NCBI GenBank assembly: GCA_963777435.1
Contig: CAVZQT010000001.1
Coordinates: forward strand, 310,001 to 374,000
Length of the DNA stretch: 64,000 nucleotides
Source of the DNA: AP-15 sp963777435
Lineage (GTDB): Bacteria; Pseudomonadota; Alphaproteobacteria; ATCC43930; CGMCC-115725
Direction of reading: 5' to 3'
The notes under the pieces were generated by a model. The model had not been told where the DNA came from. It ran no database searches and was given only the letters and a program-made list of their open reading frames with translations. Within the stretch, counting starts at the first letter, position 1, and the number at the start of each line of letters is the position of its first letter. Shown one piece after another: positions 54,102 to 62,106 of this stretch. Position numbers and translations under genes: made by a program.

Positions 54102-55278
54102 TGACGCCAGTTCTGGCCGGAGTTCTGGCCTGATCCCCGAAATGAAACTGGTCATCAATGGCGAGGCACTGCAGCAGCTGATCGCTTCGCTCGTCAACTG
54201 CGGTTACCGAGTGATCGCTCCGACCAAGCGCAACGGGGCAATCGTCTACGACACCGTCACGCGTCTTGAAGAGCTACCGATCGGGTGGACCGATCGGCAA
54301 GAGGCCGGGGCATACAAGCTTGAACGGCGCCAGGACGACGCGGTCTTTGGCTACGCCGTCGGGCCGCATTCGTGGAAGCAGCTTCTGCATCCACCAGTCG
54401 AAAAGCTGTGGCATGCGCGCCGCGAGGGCAATGGGTTTGCCGTGAGGGCCAGTGAACCGGCCCCCGAACCGCTCGCGTTTATCGGCGTCCGCGCGTGCGA
54501 ACTGCACGCCATCGCGATCCACGACCGGGTGTTTGTCGAAGGCCCCTATCTCGATCGACGTTACCAATTGCGCCGCGAGCAAGCTTTTATTGTGGCGGTC
54601 AATTGCAGCAAAGCCGGCGGAACCTGCTTCTGCGCCTCAATGGAAACCGGTCCTGAGGTCACGGCGAGCTTTGATCTTGCACTGACCGAATTGCTCGACG
54701 ATGGAGGTCACTCGTTTCTGCTGGAAATTGGCAGCCCAATAGGGGCAGAAATGGCCGCGAGCTTGCCGCAGCGAAACGCGACGACAGTCGAGATTGAAGC
54801 GGCCGAACGGGTCATTGCTCGAACCCGCAACTCGATGGGCCGCACCCTCAACACTAACGGGCTCAAAGAGGCATTGCAGAACAATCCGGAGCATCCGCGC
54901 TGGGACGAGGTTGCGGCGCGCTGCCTCGCTTGTGCCAACTGCACAATGGTCTGCCCGACCTGTTTCTGCACCACGCTCGACGACACCACGGATCTCACCG
55001 GTACCGTGGCGGAGCGTGCACGGCGTTGGGATTCCTGCTTTACGCTCGATTTTTCTTACATCCATGGCGGCAGCGTGAGGCAATCGAACCGGGCGCGCTA
55101 TCGCCAATGGCTCACGCATAAATTGGCGCACTGGTTCGATCAGTTTGGCAGCTCGGGCTGTGTCGGCTGCGGCCGCTGTATTACATGGTGTCCGGTTGGG
55201 ATCGACATTACTGAGGTGGCGTCGGGGATCAGGGACGCCGCAATTGCGGCACGGAGCGATGGCGATGGCAGGTCTTGA
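54097..55278 (+). CDS. [NiFe] hydrogenase (group 3b type) iron-sulfur beta subunit
   Basis: 393 residues like HydB/HyhB of sulfhydrogenases and the anaerobic sulfite reductase A subunit, carrying electrons between the flavin and hydrogenase subunits. The N-terminal domain (LVNCGYRVIAPTKRNGAIVYD; FIGVRACELHAIAIHDRVF; VNCSKAGGTCFCASM) binds an extra cluster. The C-terminal half has two [4Fe-4S] motifs: CLACANCTMVCPTCFC and CVGCGRCITWCPVG. Starts at GTG 54097, coupled to the leader ORF; ATG 54142 is the alternative. First structural gene of a seven-gene tightly packed operon running to hypA. Confidence 0.92.
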   Translation: MSDASSGRSSGLIPEMKLVINGEALQQLIASLVNCGYRVIAPTKRNGAIVYDTVTRLEELPIGWTDRQEAGAYKLERRQDDAVFGYAVGPHSWKQLLHPPVEKLWHARREGNGFAVRASEPAPEPLAFIGVRACELHAIAIHDRVFVEGPYLDRRYQLRREQAFIVAVNCSKAGGTCFCASMETGPEVTASFDLALTELLDDGGHSFLLEIGSPIGAEMAASLPQRNATTVEIEAAERVIARTRNSMGRTLNTNGLKEALQNNPEHPRWDEVAARCLACANCTMVCPTCFCTTLDDTTDLTGTVAERARRWDSCFTLDFSYIHGGSVRQSNRARYRQWLTHKLAHWFDQFGSSGCVGCGRCITWCPVGIDITEVASGIRDAAIAARSDGDGRS

Positions 55279-55729
55279 GCGGATTGTCCTCGAGCACCCC
55301 TTCTTTGCCGATCTCGGCACGGCATTCGCTGAGGCGATTTCGGGATGCGCGCGGAACCTGCGGGTCGCGGCTGGGGAATACGTGGCTCGCGAAGGCGAAC
55401 CGTCGGACGAGTTTTATCTGGTTCGCCATGGCGCTGTGGCGCTCGAACTGCACGCGCCAGGCCGGCAGCCGATCATCGTCGCGACGTTGCGCGAAGGCGA
55501 AGTCCTCGATGGCTCATGGCTGGTGCCGCCTTATCGCCGGGCGTTTGACGCCCGTGCGCTCGAGCTTACCCGGCTCCTCGGGGTCAATGCCAAGTGCCTG
55601 CGAGACAAGTGTGAGGCCGATCACGATCTCGGTTATGAGCTGATGAAGCGGTTTGTCGGTGCGGTTGGCGAAAAACTGCATGCCGCCCGGCTGCAGGCGC
55701 TCGACATTTATGGGAACTCGGCCGCTTGA
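55259..55729 (+). CDS. Cyclic nucleotide-binding-domain protein in hydrogenase operon (no DNA-binding domain)
   Basis: 156 residues with a Crp/PKA-like beta-roll: LERIVLEHPFFADLG, VAAGEYVAREGEPSDEFYLVRHGAVALEL, then ATLREGEVLDGSWLVPPYRRAFDARALE. The phosphate-binding cassette region (GEVLDGSWLVPPYRR) retains Gly and Arg near the canonical positions. The protein ends after a helix (LGYELMKRFVGAVGEKLHAARLQALD) with no helix-turn-helix, so it cannot act as an ordinary Crp/Fnr regulator. Starts inside the end of the beta subunit gene (20-bp overlap); ATG 55265 is the alternative. A ligand-sensing accessory of the hydrogenase is possible (inference). Confidence 0.85.
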   Translation: MAMAGLERIVLEHPFFADLGTAFAEAISGCARNLRVAAGEYVAREGEPSDEFYLVRHGAVALELHAPGRQPIIVATLREGEVLDGSWLVPPYRRAFDARALELTRLLGVNAKCLRDKCEADHDLGYELMKRFVGAVGEKLHAARLQALDIYGNSAA

Positions 55730-56577
55730 CATTCCCTGATACACCGCTGGCGCACGGAGCCGGCGACTGCCTCGTCCCACAGCCGTTCCCGATTACCCGG
55801 ACCCGCCGTGAAGCTCCGGGCGTGGTGACGATCGAGCTGGCGCCCCCAGCGGCTTTCTCCTTTGCCGCCGGCCAGTTCAACATGGTGTATGCTTTCGGTC
55901 TCGGCGAGGTCGCGATCAGCCTCAGCGGCGATCCCGGAAATGTGAACTGCCTTGTGCACACAGTGCGAGCCGTTGGGTCGGTCAGCGCTGCTCTGACCCG
56001 GTTGCGCGCCGGCATGTCGATCGGGGTTCGCGGCCCCTATGGCTCGGCTTGGCCGGTCACGGAGAGCGAAAGCGGCGATATCGTGATCGTCGCCGGCGGG
56101 CTCGGGCTGGCGCCGCTGCGGCCCGCGATCTATGCCGTGCTCGCCCACCGCGAACGGTACGGCCGGGTTGTCGTGCTTTATGGCACCCGCAGCCCCGGTG
56201 ACATCCTGTTTCGGCGCGAGCTCGAAATGTGGCGACGGCGCCTCGATGTCGATGTCACGGTCACGGTTGATCATGCGGCGGCCGATTGGCGCGGCAATGT
56301 CGGTGTGGTCCCGGCGCTCATTTCGCGAGTTCCAGTCGATCCCGAGCATGCCGTGGCCTTCGTGTGCGGGCCGGAAATCATGATGCGCTTCACGATCGAT
56401 GCGCTGCGCCAGCGCGGTCTGCGCACCGACCAGATTTATCTGTCGATGGAGCGCAACATGAAATGTGCGGTTGGTCTGTGCGGGCATTGCCAATTCGGCG
56501 CCGCTTTTGTCTGCCGCGATGGGCCGGTTTTTCGGTTTGATCGAGTGGCCCCGATCTTTAACATTCGCGAGATCTGA
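55726..56577 (+). CDS. [NiFe] hydrogenase FAD/NAD(P)-binding gamma subunit
   Basis: 283-residue ferredoxin-NADP reductase-like subunit. FAD domain: FNMVYAFGLGEVAISLSGDP (RxYS-like variant) and GIRGPYGSAWP-type loop (VRGPYGSAWPV). NAD(P) domain: IVIVAGGLGLAPLRPAIYAVL, YGTRSPGDILFRRE and FVCGPEIMMRF. C-terminal [2Fe-2S] motif: CAVGLCGHCQFG...VC. It couples H2/H+ to NADP(H). Start TTG 55726 overlaps the preceding stop (TTGA). Confidence 0.92.
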   Translation: MTFPDTPLAHGAGDCLVPQPFPITRTRREAPGVVTIELAPPAAFSFAAGQFNMVYAFGLGEVAISLSGDPGNVNCLVHTVRAVGSVSAALTRLRAGMSIGVRGPYGSAWPVTESESGDIVIVAGGLGLAPLRPAIYAVLAHRERYGRVVVLYGTRSPGDILFRRELEMWRRRLDVDVTVTVDHAAADWRGNVGVVPALISRVPVDPEHAVAFVCGPEIMMRFTIDALRQRGLRTDQIYLSMERNMKCAVGLCGHCQFGAAFVCRDGPVFRFDRVAPIFNIREI

Positions 56578-56578
56578 C

Positions 56579-57358
56579 ATGGCGTCGCCGGAAAAGCCGC
56601 GCCTGGCGGTATGGAAATTTGCGTCTTGCGACGGCTGCCAATTGACCCTGCTCGATTGCGAGGACGAACTTCTGGCACTCGCCGAACAGCTTGACATAGC
56701 CTATTTCCCCGAGGCGTCACGCCGGATGATGCGCGGGCCCTACGATCTCTCGCTGGTTGAAGGCTCGATCACGACCCCCGGCGATGCCGAGCGCATCCGC
56801 CGCGTGCGCCGCCTCTCGAAAAAACTCGTCACGATCGGTGCCTGCGCCACTGCCGGCGGGATCCAGGCATTGCGTAATTTCGCCGACGTCACGGAATTTG
56901 CCGCTTATGTCTATCCACATCCCGAATATTTGAAGACACTCGCAACCTCGACCCCGATCAGCGCCCATGTCCCGGTGGACTTCGAACTGCGCGGCTGCCC
57001 GATCGACAAGCGCCAGCTGCTCGAAGTGATCAAGGCGTTTCTCGTCGGGCGCAAACCGGGCATCGCCAATCACAGCGTCTGTATGGAGTGCAAGGCGCGA
57101 GGCAATGTCTGTGTCATGGTCGCCGAGAGAACACCCTGTCTCGGTCCTGTCACCCATGCCGGTTGCGGAGCACTTTGCCCGTCTTATCATCGCGGCTGCT
57201 ATGGCTGCTTTGGACCGGTCGACGGCGCCAATACGGCCCCGCTCGCCTGCGAATTCGCCGAACTCGCTATGGCGCCGCGCGATATCGCCCGGTTGTTCCA
57301 AACCTTCAACGCGGGCGCCGAGGCGTTTCGTAAGGAAGCGGAGGCTCATGGCGACTAA
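56579..57358 (+). CDS. [NiFe] hydrogenase small (delta) subunit
   Basis: 259 residues, the short soluble type with no Tat signal, fitting a cytoplasmic group 3b enzyme. The proximal [4Fe-4S] cluster is ligated by Cys17 and Cys20 (SCDGCQLTLLD), plus a cysteine in TIGACATAGG and in RGCPIDKRQ. The C-terminal half has further Cys motifs for medial/distal clusters (SVCMECKARGNVC; CLGPVTHAGCGALCPSYHRGCYGCFG). ATG 56579 is one base after the gamma stop; the frame is open to 56465. Overlaps the large subunit gene by 11 bp. Confidence 0.94.
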   Translation: MASPEKPRLAVWKFASCDGCQLTLLDCEDELLALAEQLDIAYFPEASRRMMRGPYDLSLVEGSITTPGDAERIRRVRRLSKKLVTIGACATAGGIQALRNFADVTEFAAYVYPHPEYLKTLATSTPISAHVPVDFELRGCPIDKRQLLEVIKAFLVGRKPGIANHSVCMECKARGNVCVMVAERTPCLGPVTHAGCGALCPSYHRGCYGCFGPVDGANTAPLACEFAELAMAPRDIARLFQTFNAGAEAFRKEAEAHGD

Positions 57359-58637
57359 AACATTGCGAGTCGACTATATCGCCCGGGTCGAGGGCGAAAG
57401 CTCGCTCGACCTCGAGATCCGAGACGGGAGAGTTGAGGCTGCTCGCCTCAGCATCTTCGAGCCGCCGCGGTTTTTCGAAGCCCTGCTGCGCGGTCGCGGA
57501 TTTAGCGAGGTCCTCGACATCGTCGCGCGGGTTTGCGGAATTTGCCCGATCGCGTACCAGATGAGCGCGGTGCACGCGATCGAGAACGCATTGGGTATCG
57601 AGGTCGAAGCGCCGATCCGCGCTTTGCGCCGGCTGCTCTATTGCGGCGAATGGATTGAGAGCCATGCATTGCACATCGTCATGCTGCACGCGCCCGATTT
57701 CCTAGGCTATCCCGATGCGATTGCGATGGCGAAAGACCATCAAGGGGCAGTAGAGCGTGGACTGGCGCTGAAAAAGGCAGGCAACGAATTATTGCGCTTA
57801 TTGGGTGGCCGCGAAATACATCCGATAAACGTCCGGGTCGGCGGTTTCTATCGAATTCCCAGCCGCGGCGAATTCGCTCCGATTGTCGAATCCCTGAAAC
57901 GCGCCCGCGACTTTGCAATAGACACATTGCGCTGGGCGGCGAGCTTCCCGTTCCCCGATGTCACCCGCGATTACGAATTCGTCGCGCTGCGGCATCCCGA
58001 CGAGTACCCGATGAACGCTGGCAGAATCGTCTCTTCCGCCGGTCTCGACATCGCCGCCGCCGACTACGAAACCGAATTCTTGGAGCGACAGGTGCCGCAT
58101 TCGACGGCACTTCATTCGGAATTGAAGCGCCGTGGCGCTTATCTTGTCGGACCAATGGCGCGGTATGCATTAAACCACGATCGGGTGCCAGCCGAGATAC
58201 GCGCCCTCGCACAGGAGGCCGGTCTCGAACCTATCTGTCGTAACCCGTTCCGCAGCGTCCTCGTGCGCGCCATCGAGATCGTTTATGCTTGTGGCGACGC
58301 GCTTGATCTGATCGCGGAATACGAACCCCCGGCACAGCCCTTTGTCGCCGCCGAGCCGCGCGCTGCAGTCGGCCATGCTTGCACCGAAGCGCCTCGCGGG
58401 CTGCTCTATCATTTTTATCGGCTCGATCCGGCAGGGACGGTTCTCGATGCCCGGCTCGTGCCGCCAACCTCGCAAAATCAAGGGATTATCGAAGAGGATC
58501 TGCGTGCGGTAGCGGCTGCCAATCTCGATTGCGACGAAGACACACTGAAGGCTCATTGCGAGCAGAGCATCCGCAACCACGATCCGTGCATTTCGTGCGC
58601 GGCGCATTTTCTGACATTGCGGGTGCACCGGAAATGA
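57348..58637 (+). CDS. [NiFe] hydrogenase large (alpha) subunit
   Basis: 429 residues carrying the Ni-Fe(CN)2CO active site. L1 motif RVCGICP gives Cys63 and Cys66; L2 motif DPCISCAAH gives Cys414 and Cys417. The conserved RVEGE near the N-terminus (ARVEGESSLDL) is present. After His420 a short C-terminal extension of nine residues (FLTLRVHRK) remains, the usual piece cut off by the maturation protease encoded next. The motifs and soluble neighbours place it in group 3b (bidirectional NADP-linked). ATG 57348 (MATKTLRVDYIARVEG) is the family start; the frame is open to 57105. Confidence 0.95.
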   Translation: MATKTLRVDYIARVEGESSLDLEIRDGRVEAARLSIFEPPRFFEALLRGRGFSEVLDIVARVCGICPIAYQMSAVHAIENALGIEVEAPIRALRRLLYCGEWIESHALHIVMLHAPDFLGYPDAIAMAKDHQGAVERGLALKKAGNELLRLLGGREIHPINVRVGGFYRIPSRGEFAPIVESLKRARDFAIDTLRWAASFPFPDVTRDYEFVALRHPDEYPMNAGRIVSSAGLDIAAADYETEFLERQVPHSTALHSELKRRGAYLVGPMARYALNHDRVPAEIRALAQEAGLEPICRNPFRSVLVRAIEIVYACGDALDLIAEYEPPAQPFVAAEPRAAVGHACTEAPRGLLYHFYRLDPAGTVLDARLVPPTSQNQGIIEEDLRAVAAANLDCDEDTLKAHCEQSIRNHDPCISCAAHFLTLRVHRK

Positions 58638-59119
58638 GGGCGCAAGGCCGAACGCAGGTGCTGGTGGTCGGGATCGGCAACCCCGACCGCGGCGATGACG
58701 GCCTCTCCGCAGCGGTGATTGGACGGCTACGCGGGCGCATACCTGATGGAGTGCGCCTGCTCGCGCGCAACGGCGATCCGCTCGCGCAGATCGACGAGTG
58801 GGATGGGTGCGGCGCCGTTATCCTCGTCGACGCCGCGATGGCGATCAATGAGCCCGGTCGCGTCCACCGGCTCGATCTCGCGGCGGGTTCCCTCCCGCTC
58901 GGTTGGCCGCAAACCTCGAGCCATGCCTTCGGTCTCGCCGAAACAGTCGAGCTCGCCCGCAATCTGGGGCGGTTGCCCGCCAATCTCGTGCTCTACCTGG
59001 TCGAGAGCAAAAGCTTTGAAACCGGCGCGCCGCTGTCGCCGGCGGTCGCCGACGCTGTCAATCAAGTCGCGGAACTGATCCTGGCGGATCTCACTGCCTT
59101 CTCGCGGACACATCAATAG
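58634..59119 (+). CDS. Hydrogenase maturation endopeptidase (HyaD/HybD/HoxW family)
   Basis: 161-residue peptidase M52 protein that trims the large subunit C-terminus after nickel insertion. It begins VLVVGIGNPDRGDDGLSAAV with the acidic nickel-sensing position in GDDG, then VILVDAAMAI and a later SSHAFGLAETVELA with the second ligand histidine. ATG 58634 overlaps the large subunit stop (ATGA). Confidence 0.92.
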   Translation: MRAQGRTQVLVVGIGNPDRGDDGLSAAVIGRLRGRIPDGVRLLARNGDPLAQIDEWDGCGAVILVDAAMAINEPGRVHRLDLAAGSLPLGWPQTSSHAFGLAETVELARNLGRLPANLVLYLVESKSFETGAPLSPAVADAVNQVAELILADLTAFSRTHQ

Positions 59120-59134
59120 CATAAGGCGTGATCG

Positions 59135-59395
59135 ATGCATGAGACCGCCCTAGTCCGGGATGTCGTCGGACGGATAAATCAGCTGGCGAACGCCGCTAGC
59201 GTGCACCGTATTGTGGCGGCGAAGGTCTGGTTGGGCGCGCTGAGCCACCTATCAGCCAAACATTTTCGCGATCACTTCGCGATCGCCGCGGCCGGTACCC
59301 CCGCCGCGGCCGCAGCGCTCGAGATCGAAATTTCCGACGACCCGCATGATCCGAACGCCCAACACCTCCGGCTCGAAAGCATCGAACTCGATTGA
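59135..59395 (+). CDS. HypA-like nickel-insertion protein lacking the zinc domain
   Basis: 86 residues, against ~113-120 for HypA. The N-terminus MHETALVRDVVGRI keeps the nickel-binding Met-His-Glu; VAAKVWLGALSHLSAKHFRDHF is the HypA core, and the end HLRLESIELD matches the HypA C-terminal strand. The two CxxC pairs that bind zinc are absent: the protein has no cysteine at all. This looks like a short HypA variant for this operon. None of hypB-F is in the window. Starts 15 bp after the protease gene; last gene of the hydrogenase operon. Confidence 0.85.
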   Translation: MHETALVRDVVGRINQLANAASVHRIVAAKVWLGALSHLSAKHFRDHFAIAAAGTPAAAAALEIEISDDPHDPNAQHLRLESIELD

Positions 59396-59590
59396 GGCGA
59401 GTAGGCGGGGCGCTCGGTCTGGTTGCTGCGTAGCAATGAGCAGCCAATTGCTGCAGGCCGCTTGGCGAGAGGCTCTGCGGCATTGTCATCCCCGCTCATC
59501 GGTACCGCTTCGCTTATTTCGCCATTGTACCGCAAATAAGAAATTACGCGTGACGCTGGCATCCCACTGACCTGCGGAGCAGGGAAGCAA

Positions 59591-59759
59591 GCCGTCGCTG
59601 CCGCGGAAAGATTTGTTCCAGATCAATGCGGATGACTTTATCGCGGCGCACCATACCCACTCACGATGGAGTGGATCCAATGTCGGCTCAATCTTATGTC
59701 CGCTGGTTCAGCGATCTAAGGCTGAAGGACGTCCCTTTAGTAGGCGGCAAGACTGCGTC
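59591..59759 (+). repeat. Intact copy of the duplicated ppsA promoter plus 5' coding end
   Basis: Partner of 53889-54057: contains the FNR-like box, the GGAG ribosome-binding site and the first ~27 codons of ppsA. This copy is the likely source because it continues into a complete gene. Confidence 0.88.
59613..59626. promoter_or_regulatory. FNR/FixK-type box upstream of ppsA
   Basis: TTGTTCCAGATCAA matches TTGAT-N4-ATCAA with one mismatch in the left half. Its centre is about 60 bp before the ppsA ATG, the same spacing as in the duplicated copy at 53911. Confidence 0.75.
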
Positions 59760-62097
59760 GCTTGGGGAACTTCATTCGCTGCTGGGTGGGCGGGTGCCTG
59801 AGGGCTTTGCGTTGACGGCGCAGGCCTATCGTGATGCGCTCGCCGAGGCCGGGATCGAGGGCGAGCTGCGCCGGCTGTTGTCGGGCTTCGACCATCATGA
59901 CGTGGCGCTGCTCGGCGAGCGTGCCGCCGCCTCTCGCGAGCTGGTCTACAAGGCGACCGGCACGGCCCATCTCCACAGCGAGATCGCCGCGGCCTACCGC
60001 GCGCTCGAAAAAAAGTGCGGCGCCAACGCGGCGGTCGCAGTGCGCAGCTCGGCGACAGCCGAAGACCTGCCGACCGCGAGCTTTGCCGGGCAGCACGAGA
60101 GCTTTTTGAATGTGCGCGGCGAAGACGAGGTGGTCGAGGCCTGCCAGCGCTGCTTCGCCTCGATCTTTACCGACCGTGCCATCGTCTATCGCCTCGATAA
60201 CGGCTTTGACCACTTCAAGGTCGCACTGTCGGTCGGCGTCATGAAGATGGTCCGCTCCGATCTCGCGGCAAGCGGCGTGATCTTCACGCTCGACACCGAA
60301 TCCGGTTTCCGCGATGTGGTCTTTATCACCGGATCCTGGGGTCTTGGCGAGAATATCGTCCAGGGTAAGGTCGATCCGGACGAGTTCTACGTCCACAAGC
60401 CAACTTATCGTCAGGGACACCGCGCTGTGCTGAGCCGATCGCTCGGCGGCAAGGAACTGAGGCTCGTTTATGCGCGCGGCAAGGGCGACGCGACCACCCG
60501 CAACGTGCCAACGCACCGGGCCGAACGCGAACGCTTTTGCCTTCGGGACGGTGAGGTGCTGGAACTCGCGGATTATGCGATCCGCATCGAGGACCACTAT
60601 TCAAAACTGGCCGGCCAGCCGACGCCGATGGACATCGAATGGGCCAAGGACGGCGAGGACGGCAAGCTCTACATCGTCCAGGCCCGCCCCGAGACAGTCG
60701 CCTCGCGGCACGCTGCGGGCGACTTCGAAACCTATGCACTGAAGGGCGACGCCCCGGTGCTGGCGACCGGCCGCGCCGTCGGCGAGAAGATTGCCTGCGG
60801 CGCGGTTCGGCTGATCACCGACGCGCACGGCCTTGCCGCCTTCCAGCCGGGAGAGGTGCTCGTCGCCGAGTCGACGACCCCGGATTGGGAGCCGGTGATG
60901 AAGACCGCCGCCGCGATCGTCACCAGCCACGGCGGACGCACTTGCCATGCTGCGATCGTCGCCCGCGAGCTTGGCGTGCCGGCGGTGGTTGGCGCCGAAG
61001 GGGCGACCGAGCGGCTCGCGACCGGACGAGCGGTGACGGTCAGCTGCGCCGAGGGGGAAACCGGCAAGGTCTATGACGGCAAGCTGCCGTTCGAAGTGAC
61101 CCGGGTGCCGGCCGACACATTACCCCGGCCGCGGACCGCAATCATGGTGAATTTGGCCAATCCCGAACTCGCCTTTCACACGGCAATGCTGCCCAATGAC
61201 GGGGTTGGGTTGTTGCGGATGGAATTCATCGTCAGCGAGCACATCGGCGTCCATCCAATGGCGCTTGTCTCGCCGGACAAGGTCGCCTCCAAGACGGCGC
61301 GCGCCGCGATCGCCAAGCTGGTGCGAAACTATGCCAAGCCCACCGATTATTTTGTCCAAAAGCTGTCGGAGGGCATCGGCACGATCGCCGCCGCGTTTTA
61401 CCCGAAGCCGGTCATCGTGCGGCTGTCCGACTTCAAGACCAACGAATATGCCAGTCTGATCGGCGGCGCCGGGTTCGAGCCAAAGGAGGACAACCCGATG
61501 CTCGGCTTCCGCGGCGCCTCGCGCTATGCGCACCCAGCCTATGCTGACGGGTTTGCCCTCGAATGCGCGGCACTGGCCCGGGTTCGCAACGAGATGGGGC
61601 TGACCAACCTTCTCGTGATGGTGCCGTTCTGCCGCCGGGTCACCGAGGCGAAGCAAGTGATCGATGCAATGGCGCGGCATGGACTGAAACAGGGGGATAA
61701 CGGGCTCGAGATCTACGTGATGTGCGAGATCCCCAACAATGTGATCCAAATCGATGCGTTTGCGCAGTTGTTCGACGGTTTCTCGATCGGCTCCAATGAT
61801 CTGACGCAATTGACCCTGGGCGTCGACCGCAATTCGGAGATCGTCGCCTTCGACTTCGACGAGCGCGACCCCGGCATGCTCGAAATGCTGCGGCTCGCGG
61901 TCACCGGCGCCAAGCGCAACCATCGTCACGTCGGGATTTGCGGCGAGGCGCCGGCGAATTACCCGGAGATCGCCCAGTTTCTCGCCGGCCTCGGGATCAA
62001 CTCGATCAGCGTCACTGCGGCGAGCCTGTTGCGCACCATCACTGTCGTGCACGAGGCGGAGCAGGCTACGGCGAGTCACCCGATTGCCGCGCAGTAG
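59680..62097 (+). CDS. ppsA: Phosphoenolpyruvate synthase
   Basis: Converts pyruvate, ATP and water to PEP, AMP and phosphate. 805 residues. N-terminal ATP-grasp domain: LVGGKTASLGEL, VAVRSSATAEDLPTASFAGQHE, and IYIVQARPET-type end (LYIVQARPETV). Mobile phosphohistidine domain: VTSHGGRTCHAAIVARELGVPAVVG. C-terminal PEP/pyruvate TIM barrel: GLLRMEF, VRLSDFKTNEY, MLGFRGASRY, IGSNDLTQLTLGVDR and CGEAPA. ATG 59680 follows GGAG and matches the copied leader ORF start; the frame is open to 59626. It is followed by pfkB after 9 bp, giving a PEP/fructose-phosphate pair under the FNR-type box. Confidence 0.95.
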   Translation: MSAQSYVRWFSDLRLKDVPLVGGKTASLGELHSLLGGRVPEGFALTAQAYRDALAEAGIEGELRRLLSGFDHHDVALLGERAAASRELVYKATGTAHLHSEIAAAYRALEKKCGANAAVAVRSSATAEDLPTASFAGQHESFLNVRGEDEVVEACQRCFASIFTDRAIVYRLDNGFDHFKVALSVGVMKMVRSDLAASGVIFTLDTESGFRDVVFITGSWGLGENIVQGKVDPDEFYVHKPTYRQGHRAVLSRSLGGKELRLVYARGKGDATTRNVPTHRAERERFCLRDGEVLELADYAIRIEDHYSKLAGQPTPMDIEWAKDGEDGKLYIVQARPETVASRHAAGDFETYALKGDAPVLATGRAVGEKIACGAVRLITDAHGLAAFQPGEVLVAESTTPDWEPVMKTAAAIVTSHGGRTCHAAIVARELGVPAVVGAEGATERLATGRAVTVSCAEGETGKVYDGKLPFEVTRVPADTLPRPRTAIMVNLANPELAFHTAMLPNDGVGLLRMEFIVSEHIGVHPMALVSPDKVASKTARAAIAKLVRNYAKPTDYFVQKLSEGIGTIAAAFYPKPVIVRLSDFKTNEYASLIGGAGFEPKEDNPMLGFRGASRYAHPAYADGFALECAALARVRNEMGLTNLLVMVPFCRRVTEAKQVIDAMARHGLKQGDNGLEIYVMCEIPNNVIQIDAFAQLFDGFSIGSNDLTQLTLGVDRNSEIVAFDFDERDPGMLEMLRLAVTGAKRNHRHVGICGEAPANYPEIAQFLAGLGINSISVTAASLLRTITVVHEAEQATASHPIAAQ

Positions 62098-62106
62098 GGG
62101 CCTCCG

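Noticed and set aside
58554..58566. CATTGCGAGC match to the REP-like element inside the hydrogenase large subunit gene
   Set aside because: Short chance match within conserved coding sequence, with no inverted partner.
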